Of a DNA stretch of 64,000 bases, positions 37,742-47,142 are shown piece after piece. Position numbers and translations under genes: made by a program. This DNA comes from UBA1141 sp963665155. GTDB lineage: Bacteria > Chloroflexota > Dehalococcoidia > Lucifugimonadales > UBA3495. The notes below the pieces were generated by a model. That model had not been told where the DNA came from. It worked only from the letters and a program-made list of their open reading frames with translations, and did not search any database. The DNA lies in contig OY761986.2 in NCBI GenBank assembly GCA_963665155.2, positions 62,001 through 126,000 on the forward strand, in the 5' to 3' direction. How positions within the stretch are numbered: the stretch's first letter is position 1; each line of letters begins with the position of its first letter.

Positions 37742-39349
37742 ATGCTTGGTCAATCCAAACATACAGACGCCGTTGCAGTCGGGAACGCCATGCTGCGCGA
37801 ACTGCCTGACGGATGGGTTCTGGCTGCGATATGCGAGCTGATCGGTCGGGGCGGTATATTCATTGACGGAGATTGGGTTGAGAGCAAGGATCAAGATCCA
37901 TGTGGCGATGTTCGACTGATACAGTTGGCCGATGTTGGAGACGGCGAGTATCTGGACAAGTCATCTCGTTTCCTTACTGCCAAGAAGTCTCGTGAGTTGA
38001 AATGCACTTACTTGGTGCCGGGCGATGCGTTGATAGCCAGAATGCCTGACCCATTGGGTCGGGCCTGCATATTCCCGGGTGACCCAAAGACGTCTGTTAC
38101 AGCAGTGGACGTATGCATAGTCAGGACAGGGGTAAATGGCCCCGACCATCATTGGCTTGTATGGTTCGTCAATTCACCTGAATTCAGAGACAACGTAGCC
38201 TTACTACAGAGTGGCTCGACAAGGAAGCGCATTTCGCGTAAGAATCTGGCAACAATAACCCTTCCGGTGCCACCCCTCGCCGAACAGCGCCGCATCGTGG
38301 CGGAGATCGAGAAGCAGTTCACCCGCCTGAATGCCTCCGTAGCCGCGCTGAAGCTGGTCCAGGCCAACCTGAAGTGCTACCGGGCCAGCGTCCTAAAGGC
38401 TGCTTGCGAAGGCATGCTGGTCCCCACCGAGGCGGAGCTTGCCCGATCAGAGGGCCGCGACTACGAGCCCGCCGACCGTCTCCTGGAGCGCATCCTGGCC
38501 GAACGCCGCGCCCGGTGAGAATCTCAGGTGAAGCGCAGACGTAGGTACGAGGAGCCCGTCGCGCTGGACACGTCGATCTTGCCGGAACTGCCAGAGGGCT
38601 GGGTGTGGAGCAGCATGGGCCAGAGTTTTGACGTTTATATTGGGTCCACGCCCAAAAGAGCCAAATTAGAATACTGGAATGGAGACATTGCCTGGGTGAG
38701 TAGCAGTGAGATGGCATTTAGCAGAATTAAGTGCACACGAGAGTACATAACAGAGGAAGGACTAAGAAACAGCAGCTTATATGTACATCCAGAGGGCACC
38801 GTACTATTGGGCATGATAGGAGAGGGCAAAACAAGAGGACAGGTTTCAATACTGGACATACCAGCTTGCAATAGTCAGAACTCCGCCGCGATCAGAGTTT
38901 CTGAGCCCGGGTTTCCTCCTGAGTACGTCTTTTACTACCTTTGGAGTCAGTATGAAGCTACGCGACAAATCGGATCGGGCAACAACCAACCTGCACTGAA
39001 CAAGTCACGCGTCCAAGAGATCGCGTTCCCCCTCCCACCTTTGGCCGAGCAGCGCCGCATCATCGCTGAAGTTGAACGTCGCCTATCGGTTGTGCAGCAG
39101 GCCGAAGGCGCGGTGGAGGCTAGCCTGAAGCGGGCCGAGCGATTGCGGCAGAGCATCCTCAAGCAGGCGTTCTCCGGCAAGCTCGTCCCCCAAGACCCCG
39201 GCGACGAACCTGCGTCGGCGCTGCTTGAGCGCATCCGGGTGGAGCGTGAGGCGGCCCAGGCCGCTGCCAAGAACAGCCGCCAGACCAGACCACGCCGGGG
39301 TAAGTCGCCCTCCGCAAGGCAACTCGTACTCCGAGAGGGGAATCCGTGA
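37742..39349 (+). pseudogene. hsdS: type I restriction specificity subunit HsdS, split by an in-frame TGA
   Basis: One frame of 536 codons encodes a two-TRD HsdS: TRD1 from LRELPDGWVLAAICELIGRG, central conserved region LPVPPLAEQRRIVAEIEKQF, then TRD2 from LPELPEGWVWSSMG and distal region FPLPPLAEQRRIIAEVERRL. The only interruption is TGA at 38516-38518 in ILAERRAR-stop-ESQVKRRRRYEEP, where relatives usually have Trp, so TGG to TGA is the simplest explanation. A downstream GTG at 38528 could restart. The two halves could in principle reassemble, since half-size HsdS subunits can dimerise in known systems. Recognition sequence is not predictable. Confidence 0.85.
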
Positions 39350-39477
39350 CTACCTCCTCCGCCGTCGGCCAAAAGCTGTGGACCTACTGCAACATTCTGC
39401 GGGACGCCGGGCTGTCCTATGGCGACTACCTGGAGCAGCTTACCTACCTCATCTTCCTCAAGATGATGGACGACTAG
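39346..39477 (+). pseudogene. hsdM: type I methyltransferase HsdM, N-terminal stub
   Basis: GTG at 39346 overlaps the HsdS stop (GTGA) and encodes 43 residues, SAVGQKLWTYCNILRDAGLS then YGDYLEQLTYLIFLKMMDD, the start of an HsdM N-terminal domain, followed by TAG. About 450 residues including the catalytic NPPF motif are missing. Confidence 0.85.
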
Positions 39478-39484
39478 CCCTTCT

Positions 39485-40315
39485 TTATGAGCTTGCTGAA
39501 TGCTGGCGAGCTGCCACGTGCCTAATGTAGGCCTTGACCACTTTGTCCAATTCAGTTCCGTCCTTGTATTTTGCAGGAACAACAGCGTGGACGCGACCGT
39601 CGTCACGGAATTGTTCAGCCACCTCTCGCGCACCTTTCTTGCCAGGTCTGAAGACCGCGACGGATAAGCCACCTAGATCCTTGACCAGTCTGAAGCAAGG
39701 GACGTCGGTCGGGCCGTCGCCGATGTAGACCATGTTCTCGAAAGGGATGGGGCGGTCTCTCATCTCGACGAACTGATTGATCTCGGTATCGTCGCTGGGG
39801 TCATGAGTGCCTTTGTTGATTCTGAAGAGGTACTGCGTTTTGGTCGTGTAGTTCAGCGCTTGGGCAGGCCAGCTCGGCACTCCGTTTTCATCGAACATGA
39901 ACCTTGAGGCGTAGACCATTTCAAACTTGGAAGCGATCGATGTTCCCTCAATGAGTTCGGCGTTGCCGGAGGACACCAGGTAGTGCTTGACACGAACGCC
40001 CTTGCCTCTTCCATATTCGTCTATTCGATCAAACCACCCTTGGACGCCCTCAAACAAGGTGATGGCACCGCCGCGGTCATGGAAGTCCTGTAGCCGCACG
40101 GGGACATTAGCCGCTCGTGCCTTCTCTAACATCAGGCGCGTGTACATCAGAATTTTGTCTGCCTGGTGGTCACTGGAGAGCTGATCAACCTCCGCCCAGA
40201 AGTCTTTGGGATTCATTCCAATGTCGGGTAGGAACTGGGGCTCTTGAGCGTTGCCAGGTGCCAGCGTGCCGTCGAAGTCGTAAACGATGGCCAACGGTAT
40301 GTGCATTTGAGGCAT
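39485..40315 (-). CDS. HAD family hydrolase
   Basis: The 276-aa protein shows HAD motif I AIVYDFDGTLAP (nucleophile Asp), motif II HYLVSSGNAELIEG (Ser) and motif III MVYIGDGPTDVPCF (acidic pair), with a cap insertion between motifs I and II. It is likely a phosphatase of unknown substrate. It appears intact in an otherwise broken neighbourhood. It starts at ATG 40315 without a strong ribosome binding site. Confidence 0.85.
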   Translation of the reverse strand: MPQMHIPLAIVYDFDGTLAPGNAQEPQFLPDIGMNPKDFWAEVDQLSSDHQADKILMYTRLMLEKARAANVPVRLQDFHDRGGAITLFEGVQGWFDRIDEYGRGKGVRVKHYLVSSGNAELIEGTSIASKFEMVYASRFMFDENGVPSWPAQALNYTTKTQYLFRINKGTHDPSDDTEINQFVEMRDRPIPFENMVYIGDGPTDVPCFRLVKDLGGLSVAVFRPGKKGAREVAEQFRDDGRVHAVVPAKYKDGTELDKVVKAYIRHVAARQHSASS

Positions 40316-40378
40316 TAATTCTTCTCCGGAGCAGCCGGCATCCGATTGAAGTCCGGGGGGTTCATCATTGAAGGGATG

Positions 40379-40909
40379 CTACCCCTTAGCCTCCTTGGCC
40401 TGCCGGACGATGTACTTGATTGCACCCTCAACCTCTTATCGGCGGCCGCTCGGAACGGTGTCTCCGGGCAGCATAGCGCTGGCGTCCACCAGCAAGATCC
40501 CTTGCCCGTCACCCGCTTCCAAAGATGCGCCCTGCAGGAAGTTGGACAATGGCGTCCAGTCCTCTTCTTCTGCTATCCAATCGTGATATCACCCGGCGAG
40601 GATGCGCATAAATATGGTGCTGTACGCCAGCGACTCGGCACGGTAAGAGAGAATGTCCTGTCCTTTGATGTCTCCCGCCAGAGGCCCAGCGTATTCCCAG
40701 CGGGCGTTGGGCACAAAGTCGTCGCTCCAGGCTAAGCACCTCTCGTACAGATTGTCGAGGTTCTGCTGGTACTGGTCGCTCTGGACCCTGCTGACGCGAG
40801 TCCTGTACCCGACCGTCATCACCCTCAGGGCCTGCGCGAGCTGATTGACCGAAATCAATGCACGGCTGCCCCGAGGCGGGATGTGACGATCCAGAGCCGA
40901 CCGCGACAC
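40379..40909 (-). pseudogene. DndB/DGQHR-like protein, decayed C-terminal remnant
   Basis: The minus strand reads NQLAQALRVMTVGYRTRVSR, DFVPNARWEYAGPLAGDIKG, SYRAESLAYSTIFMRILAG and, after a stop and frame change, LSNFLQGASLEAGDGQGI, MLPGDTVPSGRR, stop, EVEGAIKYIVRQAKEAKG. The order resembles the C-terminus of DGQHR-domain proteins such as DndB of phosphorothioate modification, but the match is weak. At least two stops and one frameshift interrupt it. Confidence 0.4.
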
Positions 40910-40927
40910 CTACCGCGGTGCCTACAG

Positions 40928-41437
40928 CTACTGACTGACAGATTCTGCATCCATGGCCCATCGTGCCAGCGCCTTCTCCGGCGAGGTTATCTCCTCTACC
41001 GATGTGTAGAAGAAGTCCTGCCAACCCTCCTCGGGTAGTCCGGTGAACAGCATCAGATTCAGAGGATACTGCTCACTGTCGACAACGCGACGGAAATCGT
41101 CTCGAAATAAGAACGTGGGCTTCCTGAGCGCAACCGCCATGCCTAACTCCACCATCACGCCTTCGTCTGGAGGAACGCCATTGACTACGGCGAATATGGC
41201 GTCTGCCGCCGCCACGTCTTCGAAATCCCTTTGGCCAATTCGATACGCCCACCCTGTCTCCAGGAAGTCCACCTGGTTGTTCCGAGCGAACGGCTCCCAA
41301 ACTTCCAACCCAAGCTCCTCCAGAGCCGCCACTATGGGAGGCAGAAGCATCATCTTCTGCTGGGCAGAGAATCCGTAAGGATTAGCCAGGTAGATAGTCT
41401 TTGTCACCTCTGGGCATCCCTGCACGTTTGCATCCAC
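40928..41437 (-). CDS. nucleoside 2-deoxyribosyltransferase
   Basis: The 169-aa protein has the fold features of this enzyme, which exchanges bases on deoxynucleosides: IYLANPYGFSAQQKMMLLPP at the N-terminus, a DFEDVAAADAIFAVVNG Asp-rich loop and the catalytic Glu region PPDEGVMVELGMAVALRKP. The start GTG 41437 is the best available; AGGAGG lies 17 nt upstream, so another start is possible. Such enzymes serve nucleotide salvage and also occur in accessory defence loci. Confidence 0.8.
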   Translation of the reverse strand: MDANVQGCPEVTKTIYLANPYGFSAQQKMMLLPPIVAALEELGLEVWEPFARNNQVDFLETGWAYRIGQRDFEDVAAADAIFAVVNGVPPDEGVMVELGMAVALRKPTFLFRDDFRRVVDSEQYPLNLMLFTGLPEEGWQDFFYTSVEEITSPEKALARWAMDAESVSQ

Positions 41438-41615
41438 CGACCAGTCAAACTGTCCTCCTAATCTCCAGAGAGTATCACGTCACCCCTCTGAGTACGGTAT
41501 CGGCCCACTGGCCCCATAAGTGAGTGATCGGGTTAGGCGCCCGCGCGAGGCAGCGTAGCCCAGAACCGTGGCGGATCCGCCATCGGTCATCCCTCTCAGA
41601 ACCAGCGCTCCTCGA

Positions 41616-41855
41616 TCACTCTGAGCCCTGTCGTTCGCCGAGAAACACATCCAACCCAACGGGCGACGCCTTGCGATAGATTTCTTCCAGCGCAGGGATG
41701 AAGCTCTCCTTACCCCGCCAGAACGGGAAGCTGCCCAGCCGTTTGGGTAACGCCGCAGAGATCGTCGGGACCCGCGGGAAGCGGCTCCGGCGGTGGATGA
41801 CTTGGTGCCTGCTTACGTCGTCCTGATTTTCTAGGTTGCCGACGGAGTTGGTCAT
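41616..41855 (-). CDS. hypothetical small protein
   Basis: The 79-aa frame from ATG 41855 has a GAGG site nearby. FPFWRGKESFIPALEEIYRK reads like a real helical segment, but I do not recognise the family. It could be a gene fragment. Confidence 0.35.
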   Translation of the reverse strand: MTNSVGNLENQDDVSRHQVIHRRSRFPRVPTISAALPKRLGSFPFWRGKESFIPALEEIYRKASPVGLDVFLGERQGSE

Positions 41856-42087
41856 CGCTATACCTCGAACTTCGCAATGGATTGTCTAAGCCATTGCGGT
41901 TGGCCTAACTTGACGGTAGGCAGTACCGCGTTTGAGTCGGTGTTGGCACTATGATTGGTAGCTACCCTCTGTCGCGTTCTGTCCGGTCTCGCGCATAGCG
42001 ATGCTCAGATACCGAGATGCGTAGCAACTCGCGGTCACGTTAGCCAGACTCTCATGTGCCACGCACCGTGCTCATTGCGGAGTTCTC

Positions 42088-43119
42088 TTATCCTAATACG
42101 GGCAAGAAGACCTTTCTCAGTGGGACTAAGGCGCGGGATTCGGAATCGAGGGTTTCGTAATAATCCACTAGCAACTCCCGAAGGTCGGCCATGGCAACGA
42201 GTGTCAGAGGAATCGAGGAGCGGTCCGCCTCGTAACGCGCTTCCGTTGTGAATCCACCGGTGCTTACATACAGGCAACGATCGCCCTGTTGACGGCCGCC
42301 GAGGAAGGCGCGAATCAGTGGAGCGCCGACAGAACCTGCACGGTGCTTGACTTCAACAAAAATACGTGGCTCGACTAGGCCCAAGCCATCTGGCGATGCG
42401 AAAACATCAACACCCCGGTCAGGACCCGGGTTGGAAACTCTGGTCCGGTAACCCATGCCGCGCATAATCCCGGCGACAAGTTCTTGAAGCTGTTGCCAGT
42501 CAAGTGAAGCGATTTTGTCTTCGACGAATTGCTCGGATTGGGAGATGTACTCCTGCAAGACCTCTACAGCGTCTAATTGGTCTGATATAGGCGACATATC
42601 CTCGTCGCTGGGGCTGGCGGAGCCCCACTCTGAGAGGTTCCGTTGTAACTCAGGAGCCGCTTCCTCTGATACCCGGAAGAAAGTCGCAATGCTGCCCAGG
42701 CTATTTCGGGTGCTTGCCGACAGGTCGTCTCGAGGGCATGTGTCTGTCCAGTCGACGTTGCGAACAAATTCTTGGCGTTCTTGATCGTCGACCATGCGGG
42801 CAGCCAATGCCGCCGGTGATCGGAGTATCCCTATGTGGTAAAGGCGGGTCCCACGGTCGTAAGTGACAACAGAGTCACCCTCCTCGACTTCCCGCAGGAA
42901 CCTCTTGGCTTGAGCCGCCCACGTTGCCCGTGTTCGAGGCTTTTCAGTAGGCCACTTTTCATCGAACCGGCGTCTAATCTCAACGTCTGAGAGGGTGGAT
43001 TCTATTGCTCCCACCTCACCCCAATCAATCGCAACCACTCCCTTTTCGAGAAAATATTCAACATAGACGCCGTTGCGCCCAGCCCGGACTACCCATACTT
43101 TGGTACTTGATGACTGCAT
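42088..43119 (-). CDS. Mrr-type restriction endonuclease (PD-(D/E)XK)
   Basis: The 343-aa protein has an N-terminal restriction-associated domain (VWVVRAGRNGVYVEYFLEKG, VVTYDRGTRLYHIGI) and a C-terminal Mrr_cat domain: LQELVAGIMRGMGYRTRVSN, PGPDRGVDVFASPDG, then FVEVKHRAGSVGAP, giving the Asp...Glu-x-Lys catalytic set, and CLYVSTGGFTTEARYEAD. Mrr enzymes cut modified DNA. The frame is complete, one of few intact defence genes here. A second minus-strand gene lies 284 bp upstream. Confidence 0.88.
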   Translation of the reverse strand: MQSSSTKVWVVRAGRNGVYVEYFLEKGVVAIDWGEVGAIESTLSDVEIRRRFDEKWPTEKPRTRATWAAQAKRFLREVEEGDSVVTYDRGTRLYHIGILRSPAALAARMVDDQERQEFVRNVDWTDTCPRDDLSASTRNSLGSIATFFRVSEEAAPELQRNLSEWGSASPSDEDMSPISDQLDAVEVLQEYISQSEQFVEDKIASLDWQQLQELVAGIMRGMGYRTRVSNPGPDRGVDVFASPDGLGLVEPRIFVEVKHRAGSVGAPLIRAFLGGRQQGDRCLYVSTGGFTTEARYEADRSSIPLTLVAMADLRELLVDYYETLDSESRALVPLRKVFLPVLG

Positions 43120-43403
43120 ATTGCTTTCTTCTTGCGTGGGTCTCGCTTAATCGCTAGACCCAGATAGTCCACCACCGGTTTCCCGGTTGCTTTTTTCGTG
43201 CGGTCATAGAGAGAAGCGGATCAAGCCTCTTGGCACTCTTCAAGTAATCTGGCGTGAAGACCCAAACTGAGTTGGAACTGACAAGGTATTCGAAGCCGTG
43301 GCTGACCTTCGGCCTAGGAACAGCCGGACCACTCTCTACGGTCAGACATATGAGTGTTAGCACGCCTTAGTTTGGAGTCGACTCATACGAGACAACCAAC
43401 CAC

Positions 43404-43781
43404 TCAGTCAACGTATTGAGTGCTGGTCGATGAAGAAGTGATTGTCTCCCCGTCATCATCGAATTCAATCCGTAGGAGTTGGCGATTGGACAAGAACCCC
43501 CCTTCGATATTTGTGACCTCGCCACTCCCGATTTTTCGGGATAGCTGTCCGGCCAAGTAGCTTGCCAAACTATACGGCAAGCCGGACCCCGCTCCCCCAA
43601 CAGGGTGGCCCAAATGGTTAGAATCCTCCGGAAATCTCCTCTTGAAAAGAATTGCGAGTTGATATGCAGTTAAGAAAGGCCTTCCCAAGTGATGGTCAGG
43701 GTTCTGGTATGTAACCTCGGCCAACACCTCAACTATTTTTCGTCCAAGGTCGTTATCTTCCCAAAAGGTTCCGGAACTCAT
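43404..43781 (-). CDS. hypothetical protein next to the Mrr gene, 125 aa
   Basis: Start ATG 43781 has AGGAGGG seven bases upstream; the frame itself opens at 43859. The protein (FWEDNDLGRKIVEVLAEVTY, LTAYQLAILFKRRFPEDSNH, then the Ser-Thr-rich end) is probably a small helical protein with a possible helix-turn-helix. I do not recognise the family. Its position suggests a link with the Mrr gene; that is inference. Confidence 0.6.
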   Translation of the reverse strand: MSSGTFWEDNDLGRKIVEVLAEVTYQNPDHHLGRPFLTAYQLAILFKRRFPEDSNHLGHPVGGAGSGLPYSLASYLAGQLSRKIGSGEVTNIEGGFLSNRQLLRIEFDDDGETITSSSTSTQYVD

Positions 43782-43927
43782 TGATCCCTCCTTTTGCTGT
43801 TGCTGGCCCGCAGGCGTTGGCGGTGCTCTCCAGCCCCAGAGCACCTGTATCCGTAACACGGACTACAACCTCAGGATCTCTTTTAGGTTGCCCCTGTAAG
43901 GACGCTGTACTATATATATAGCCCCGC

Positions 43928-44094
43928 ATGATTGGGAAGCTAACGGCAACGACGGGACTGGACAACCCAGCGAGTACGTGGACAAGGCCGAGAGCGGAAG
44001 AATCGCCGACCGGCCCCAGTTCAGTAGGATGCTGGATGAGGCCACCAAGCCCGAGGCCCCCTTCAGGGAAATCCTCATCCGGCAGACACAATAG
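43928..44094 (+). pseudogene. large serine recombinase, N-terminal-domain fragment
   Basis: The plus strand reads SEYVDKAESGRIADRPQFSR then MLDEATKPEAPFREILI, the strand/helix region after the catalytic Ser in resolvase domains (Asp, Arg and Phe pattern of S--G----RP-F--ML). It ends in TAG at 44092-44094, and no catalytic Ser region precedes it. Confidence 0.6.
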
Positions 44095-44250
44095 CAACGG
44101 AAAACTCAGGTACTCGTGGGCGGTGGATTTGGGTCCATTCAAGCCAAGTCGGTAAAGCGGACTCACAAATGGGTGCGTCACGTCGTTCCCGATGAACGGT
44201 TTGGTTCTTCCCAGGTGGACCGAGGTTGACGATGAGGTAGAGTCCCAGGA

Positions 44251-45600
44251 AGTGTGTAAATAAATGTCGTTGACGAAGCCGGCCACCGTGTGGTTCTCAT
44301 CGGTATCAAGCAAGATCACCGAGAGGAGGACCACACAAGATGGCCGACGATCTGAGGATGGCACTGGAGGAGCTGGTAAGCAAGGCCCAACTGAACCAGG
44401 ACGAAGACATTCTTCGGGATGGGGTACGAGTACTGAGTCAGGCTCTGATGGAACTGGAGGTAAGTCATCGGCTGGGTGCGGAGCGGTACCAGCGGACAAC
44501 GGGGCGCAAGGGACAACGTAACGGCTATCGGGAGCGCACCTGGACACTAGAGTAGGAACTATCGAACTACAGGTACCAAGGGTCCGTGATGGGACCTACT
44601 TCCCCAGCCTGCTGGACCCTCGCCGGCGTGCCGAACGTGCCCTGGTGGCGGTGGTGCAGGAGGCCTACATTCAGGGCGTCTCCACACGGCGAGTAGACAA
44701 TCTGGTTCGGGCCCTGGGCATGGAGGGGACCAGCAAGAGCCAGGTATCCCGCATGTGTCAGGAACTGGATGAGGAGGTGGAAGGCTTCCGGACCAGGGAG
44801 CTAGAGGGACCGTACCCCTACCTGTGGCTGGACGCCACCCTTTGTCAAGGTTCGGCAGCAGGGACGAGTGGTGAGCCAAGCAGTGGTCATAGCCATTGGG
44901 GTGAAAGCCAGCGGTGAGCGGGAAGTGTTGGGGCTGGACGTGGGCCCCAGTGAAGACGGGGCTTTCTGGCTCCAGTTCCTGCGAGGACTGGTGGCCCGGG
45001 GCCTCAAGGGGGTCAAGCTGGCCATCAGCGACGCCCATCAAGGGCTAAAGGGGGCGATAGAGGCGGTCTTACAGGGGGCGAGCTGGCAGCGGTGCCGGGT
45101 TCATTTCATCCGCAACGCCCTGGCGCTGGTACCCAAGACAGCGGCGTCCATGGTGGCGGCCACCATACGCACCGTCTTTGTTCAGCCAGACGCAGCCAGC
45201 GCTAGGGAACAGTGGCAGCGGGTGATTGACAACCTGGGGCCCAACTTCCCACGCCTGGCCCAGCTGCTGGAGGAGGCAGAGGACGACGTCCTGGCCTACC
45301 TGGCCTTCTCCAGCTTCCCACTCGCCCACTGGAAGAAGCTCTGGTCCAACAACCCACAGGAGCGTCTCAACAAGGAGATCCGGCGACGCACCGATGTGGT
45401 GGGCATCTTCCCTAACCGGCCGGCCGTGCGCCGCCTCGTTGGCGCCGTCCTGGCTGAGCAGCACGACGAATGGGTCGTCGGACGTCGATACCTCACACCC
45501 GCCATTCTGACCTTCAACGAAGCTCTTCCGGAGGCCGATCTCGCGGAGGCGACAGCCGCCTAAACAACAGCAACACGATGACGCACTCTTACACCACTTG
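44251..45600 (+). mobile_element. IS256 family insertion sequence, decayed
   Basis: Imperfect ends AGTGTGTAAATAAATG (from 44251) and, in complement, AAGTGGTGTAAGAGTG (to about 45601) bound a 1.35-kb unit around a transposase pseudogene. I could not define a target duplication. Confidence 0.6.
44340..45563 (+). pseudogene. IS256 (Mutator-type) transposase with two compensating frameshifts
   Basis: About 407 residues in total. The first 67 codons (LEVSHRLGAERYQRTTGRKG) are in frame 1. Loss of one G near 44541 shifts to DTRVGTIELQVPRVRDG and to PYLWLDAT. One extra C near 44842 returns to frame 1 at VSQAVVIAIGVKASGERE. Catalytic residues are the Asp in YLWLDAT, the Asp in LAISDAHQGLKGA and the Glu in ERLNKEIRRRTDVVGIFP. 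The transposase is inactive as read. Confidence 0.88.
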
Positions 45601-45891
45601 ACGGGACGTGACCGACCGCCAATTGCCTCCACACCAGATCTTCACCGGAAACTGCCGCTATTTCAGGCCATATTTTCACCATCAGTTCACTCAAATGGGC
45701 TATGATCAACCGCTTGGAAGCGATTGGGAACCGACTCATGCCCACGCCCGACACGGGACCGGCCCTCAACAAGGGCCGGACAGTTCATCGCAACCCGGAA
45801 AATAACGGGGCAACCCCTAAGATAATCGATCGAGCATCGGTATTATCCAACTGATGGGAAACTGCCCAATCTGAGGAGTAGCACCACCGCC

Positions 45892-46734
45892 ATGTCGAAA
45901 CTACTGTATTGCGCGCTCTTCGTCGCCCTGACGACCCTCTTGGCCTGTTCCGGCCCGGAGACGAGTTCATCCCCAACCGCCGCGGCCCAGGCCCCGACGT
46001 CCGCATCCATTCCGGCTCCAACCACCGCTCCGGTAGAAGTCCCGACTCCGACCAAAGTCCCAGAGCCAACCGAAGTCCCGGCTCCGACCGAGACCCCAAT
46101 CCCCACCGCGATGCCGGTGCCAACCGACGCGCCATCGGAAACAACTCCAGAGCCGGGAATGCCCGGCCCCACCGGTATGAACGACACGGGACTCCTCACA
46201 TCCGATCTGTCAGACGCCGAGCTGTCCTGCCTGTCGGAAATCGGAGATCCCCAGCAGTTGGTGACTCTGATGAACAGCCCGGATCTCGCGTCGCCGCAGG
46301 AAAGGGACGCAATGGTCGGATGCCTTGAGCACGAGACCCTGCTGAAGATATTCCTGAACGGATTCACAGACCAGACCGGACCGCTGAGCGATGACACCTC
46401 AGCCTGCGTCAGCGCCGGGTTCCGGAACTTCGACCTGCGCGCCATGATGCTCACCAACCCGGAAGGATCCGGCGAGGAAGCCGCCATGGTCCAAGGCATG
46501 GCGGGATTCTTAATCACGCTCAGCTGCCTGAACGAAGAGGAGTGGCAGGCTGCGAGTCCGGCCCTGGACCTGCCACCTGAAGGAAGGGAAGGTCTGCAGT
46601 GTGTCATGAACATGCTGGGCGGACCCGAAGGAGTCGCGGCATCGCTGGAATCCAAAGAGGGAGAACCACCCCTGGCTTTCTTCAATGCGGCAGCCGAGTG
46701 CGGGCCAACGATGATGGGAGGACCGTCAGGCTAA
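45892..46734 (+). CDS. lipoprotein with Pro/Thr-rich linker
   Basis: The 280-aa precursor has a signal peptide with lipobox LLACSG (Cys19). A spacer of about 70 residues made of repeated P-T-x-x-P units should hold the domain away from the membrane. The C-terminal domain (DLSDAELSCLSEIGDPQQLV, FRNFDLRAMML, FLITLSCLNEEEW, EGREGLQCVMNMLGG) has paired helices and several Cys that may form disulfides. I do not recognise the domain. The gene is intact. A GGAG site lies somewhat upstream. 45601-45891 holds nothing else. Confidence 0.75.
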   Translation: MSKLLYCALFVALTTLLACSGPETSSSPTAAAQAPTSASIPAPTTAPVEVPTPTKVPEPTEVPAPTETPIPTAMPVPTDAPSETTPEPGMPGPTGMNDTGLLTSDLSDAELSCLSEIGDPQQLVTLMNSPDLASPQERDAMVGCLEHETLLKIFLNGFTDQTGPLSDDTSACVSAGFRNFDLRAMMLTNPEGSGEEAAMVQGMAGFLITLSCLNEEEWQAASPALDLPPEGREGLQCVMNMLGGPEGVAASLESKEGEPPLAFFNAAAECGPTMMGGPSG

Positions 46735-47142
46735 ATCCGAGAGCCGAGGACGCTCGGCGATATAGGCAGCGCCAGCCGAATGTCCACAGCCCTGTATAAC
46801 GCTGTCACGATTCAAATTTTCAAGCCCCGGCGTCGTAACGGCACCGGGGGTTTACTACCTGTCAAGGGTCGGACAATCGGCCACATTCACTTCCATTCGA
46901 ACCCCGATCCACCGGGATCAGGTCCACGACAAAGCACCTTCCCCTGGCTATCACACCTCCAACACTCCACAAACGGCCCAGGGCCGTCCCTGTTTGCCCA
47001 CAGGGCAATTCTCGGCCACCTTCCGACAGCAAGCCCCAGAGGCCCAGCCGCGGCGCTGTTCTCGAGTTGCGTCAGGTTGATCGGAAACAAAGGGCAGTAG
47101 CCTGTCTGCGTTGGACTCAAACCAGCTTAGGACCTGGTTTGC
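46735..47142. other. gene-free stretch
   Basis: No frame here has protein-like content. It links the lipoprotein gene to the start of the Res remnant. Confidence 0.5.

Noticed and set aside
14472..38518. UGA reassigned to Trp genome-wide, to explain both in-frame TGA codons
   Set aside because: Many intact genes end in TGA at family-typical positions, and one of the two sites is a Cys position, not Trp.
43753..44547. 264-codon minus-strand frame across the IS256 left end
   Set aside because: It crosses the recombinase fragment and the IS border and has no consistent domain.
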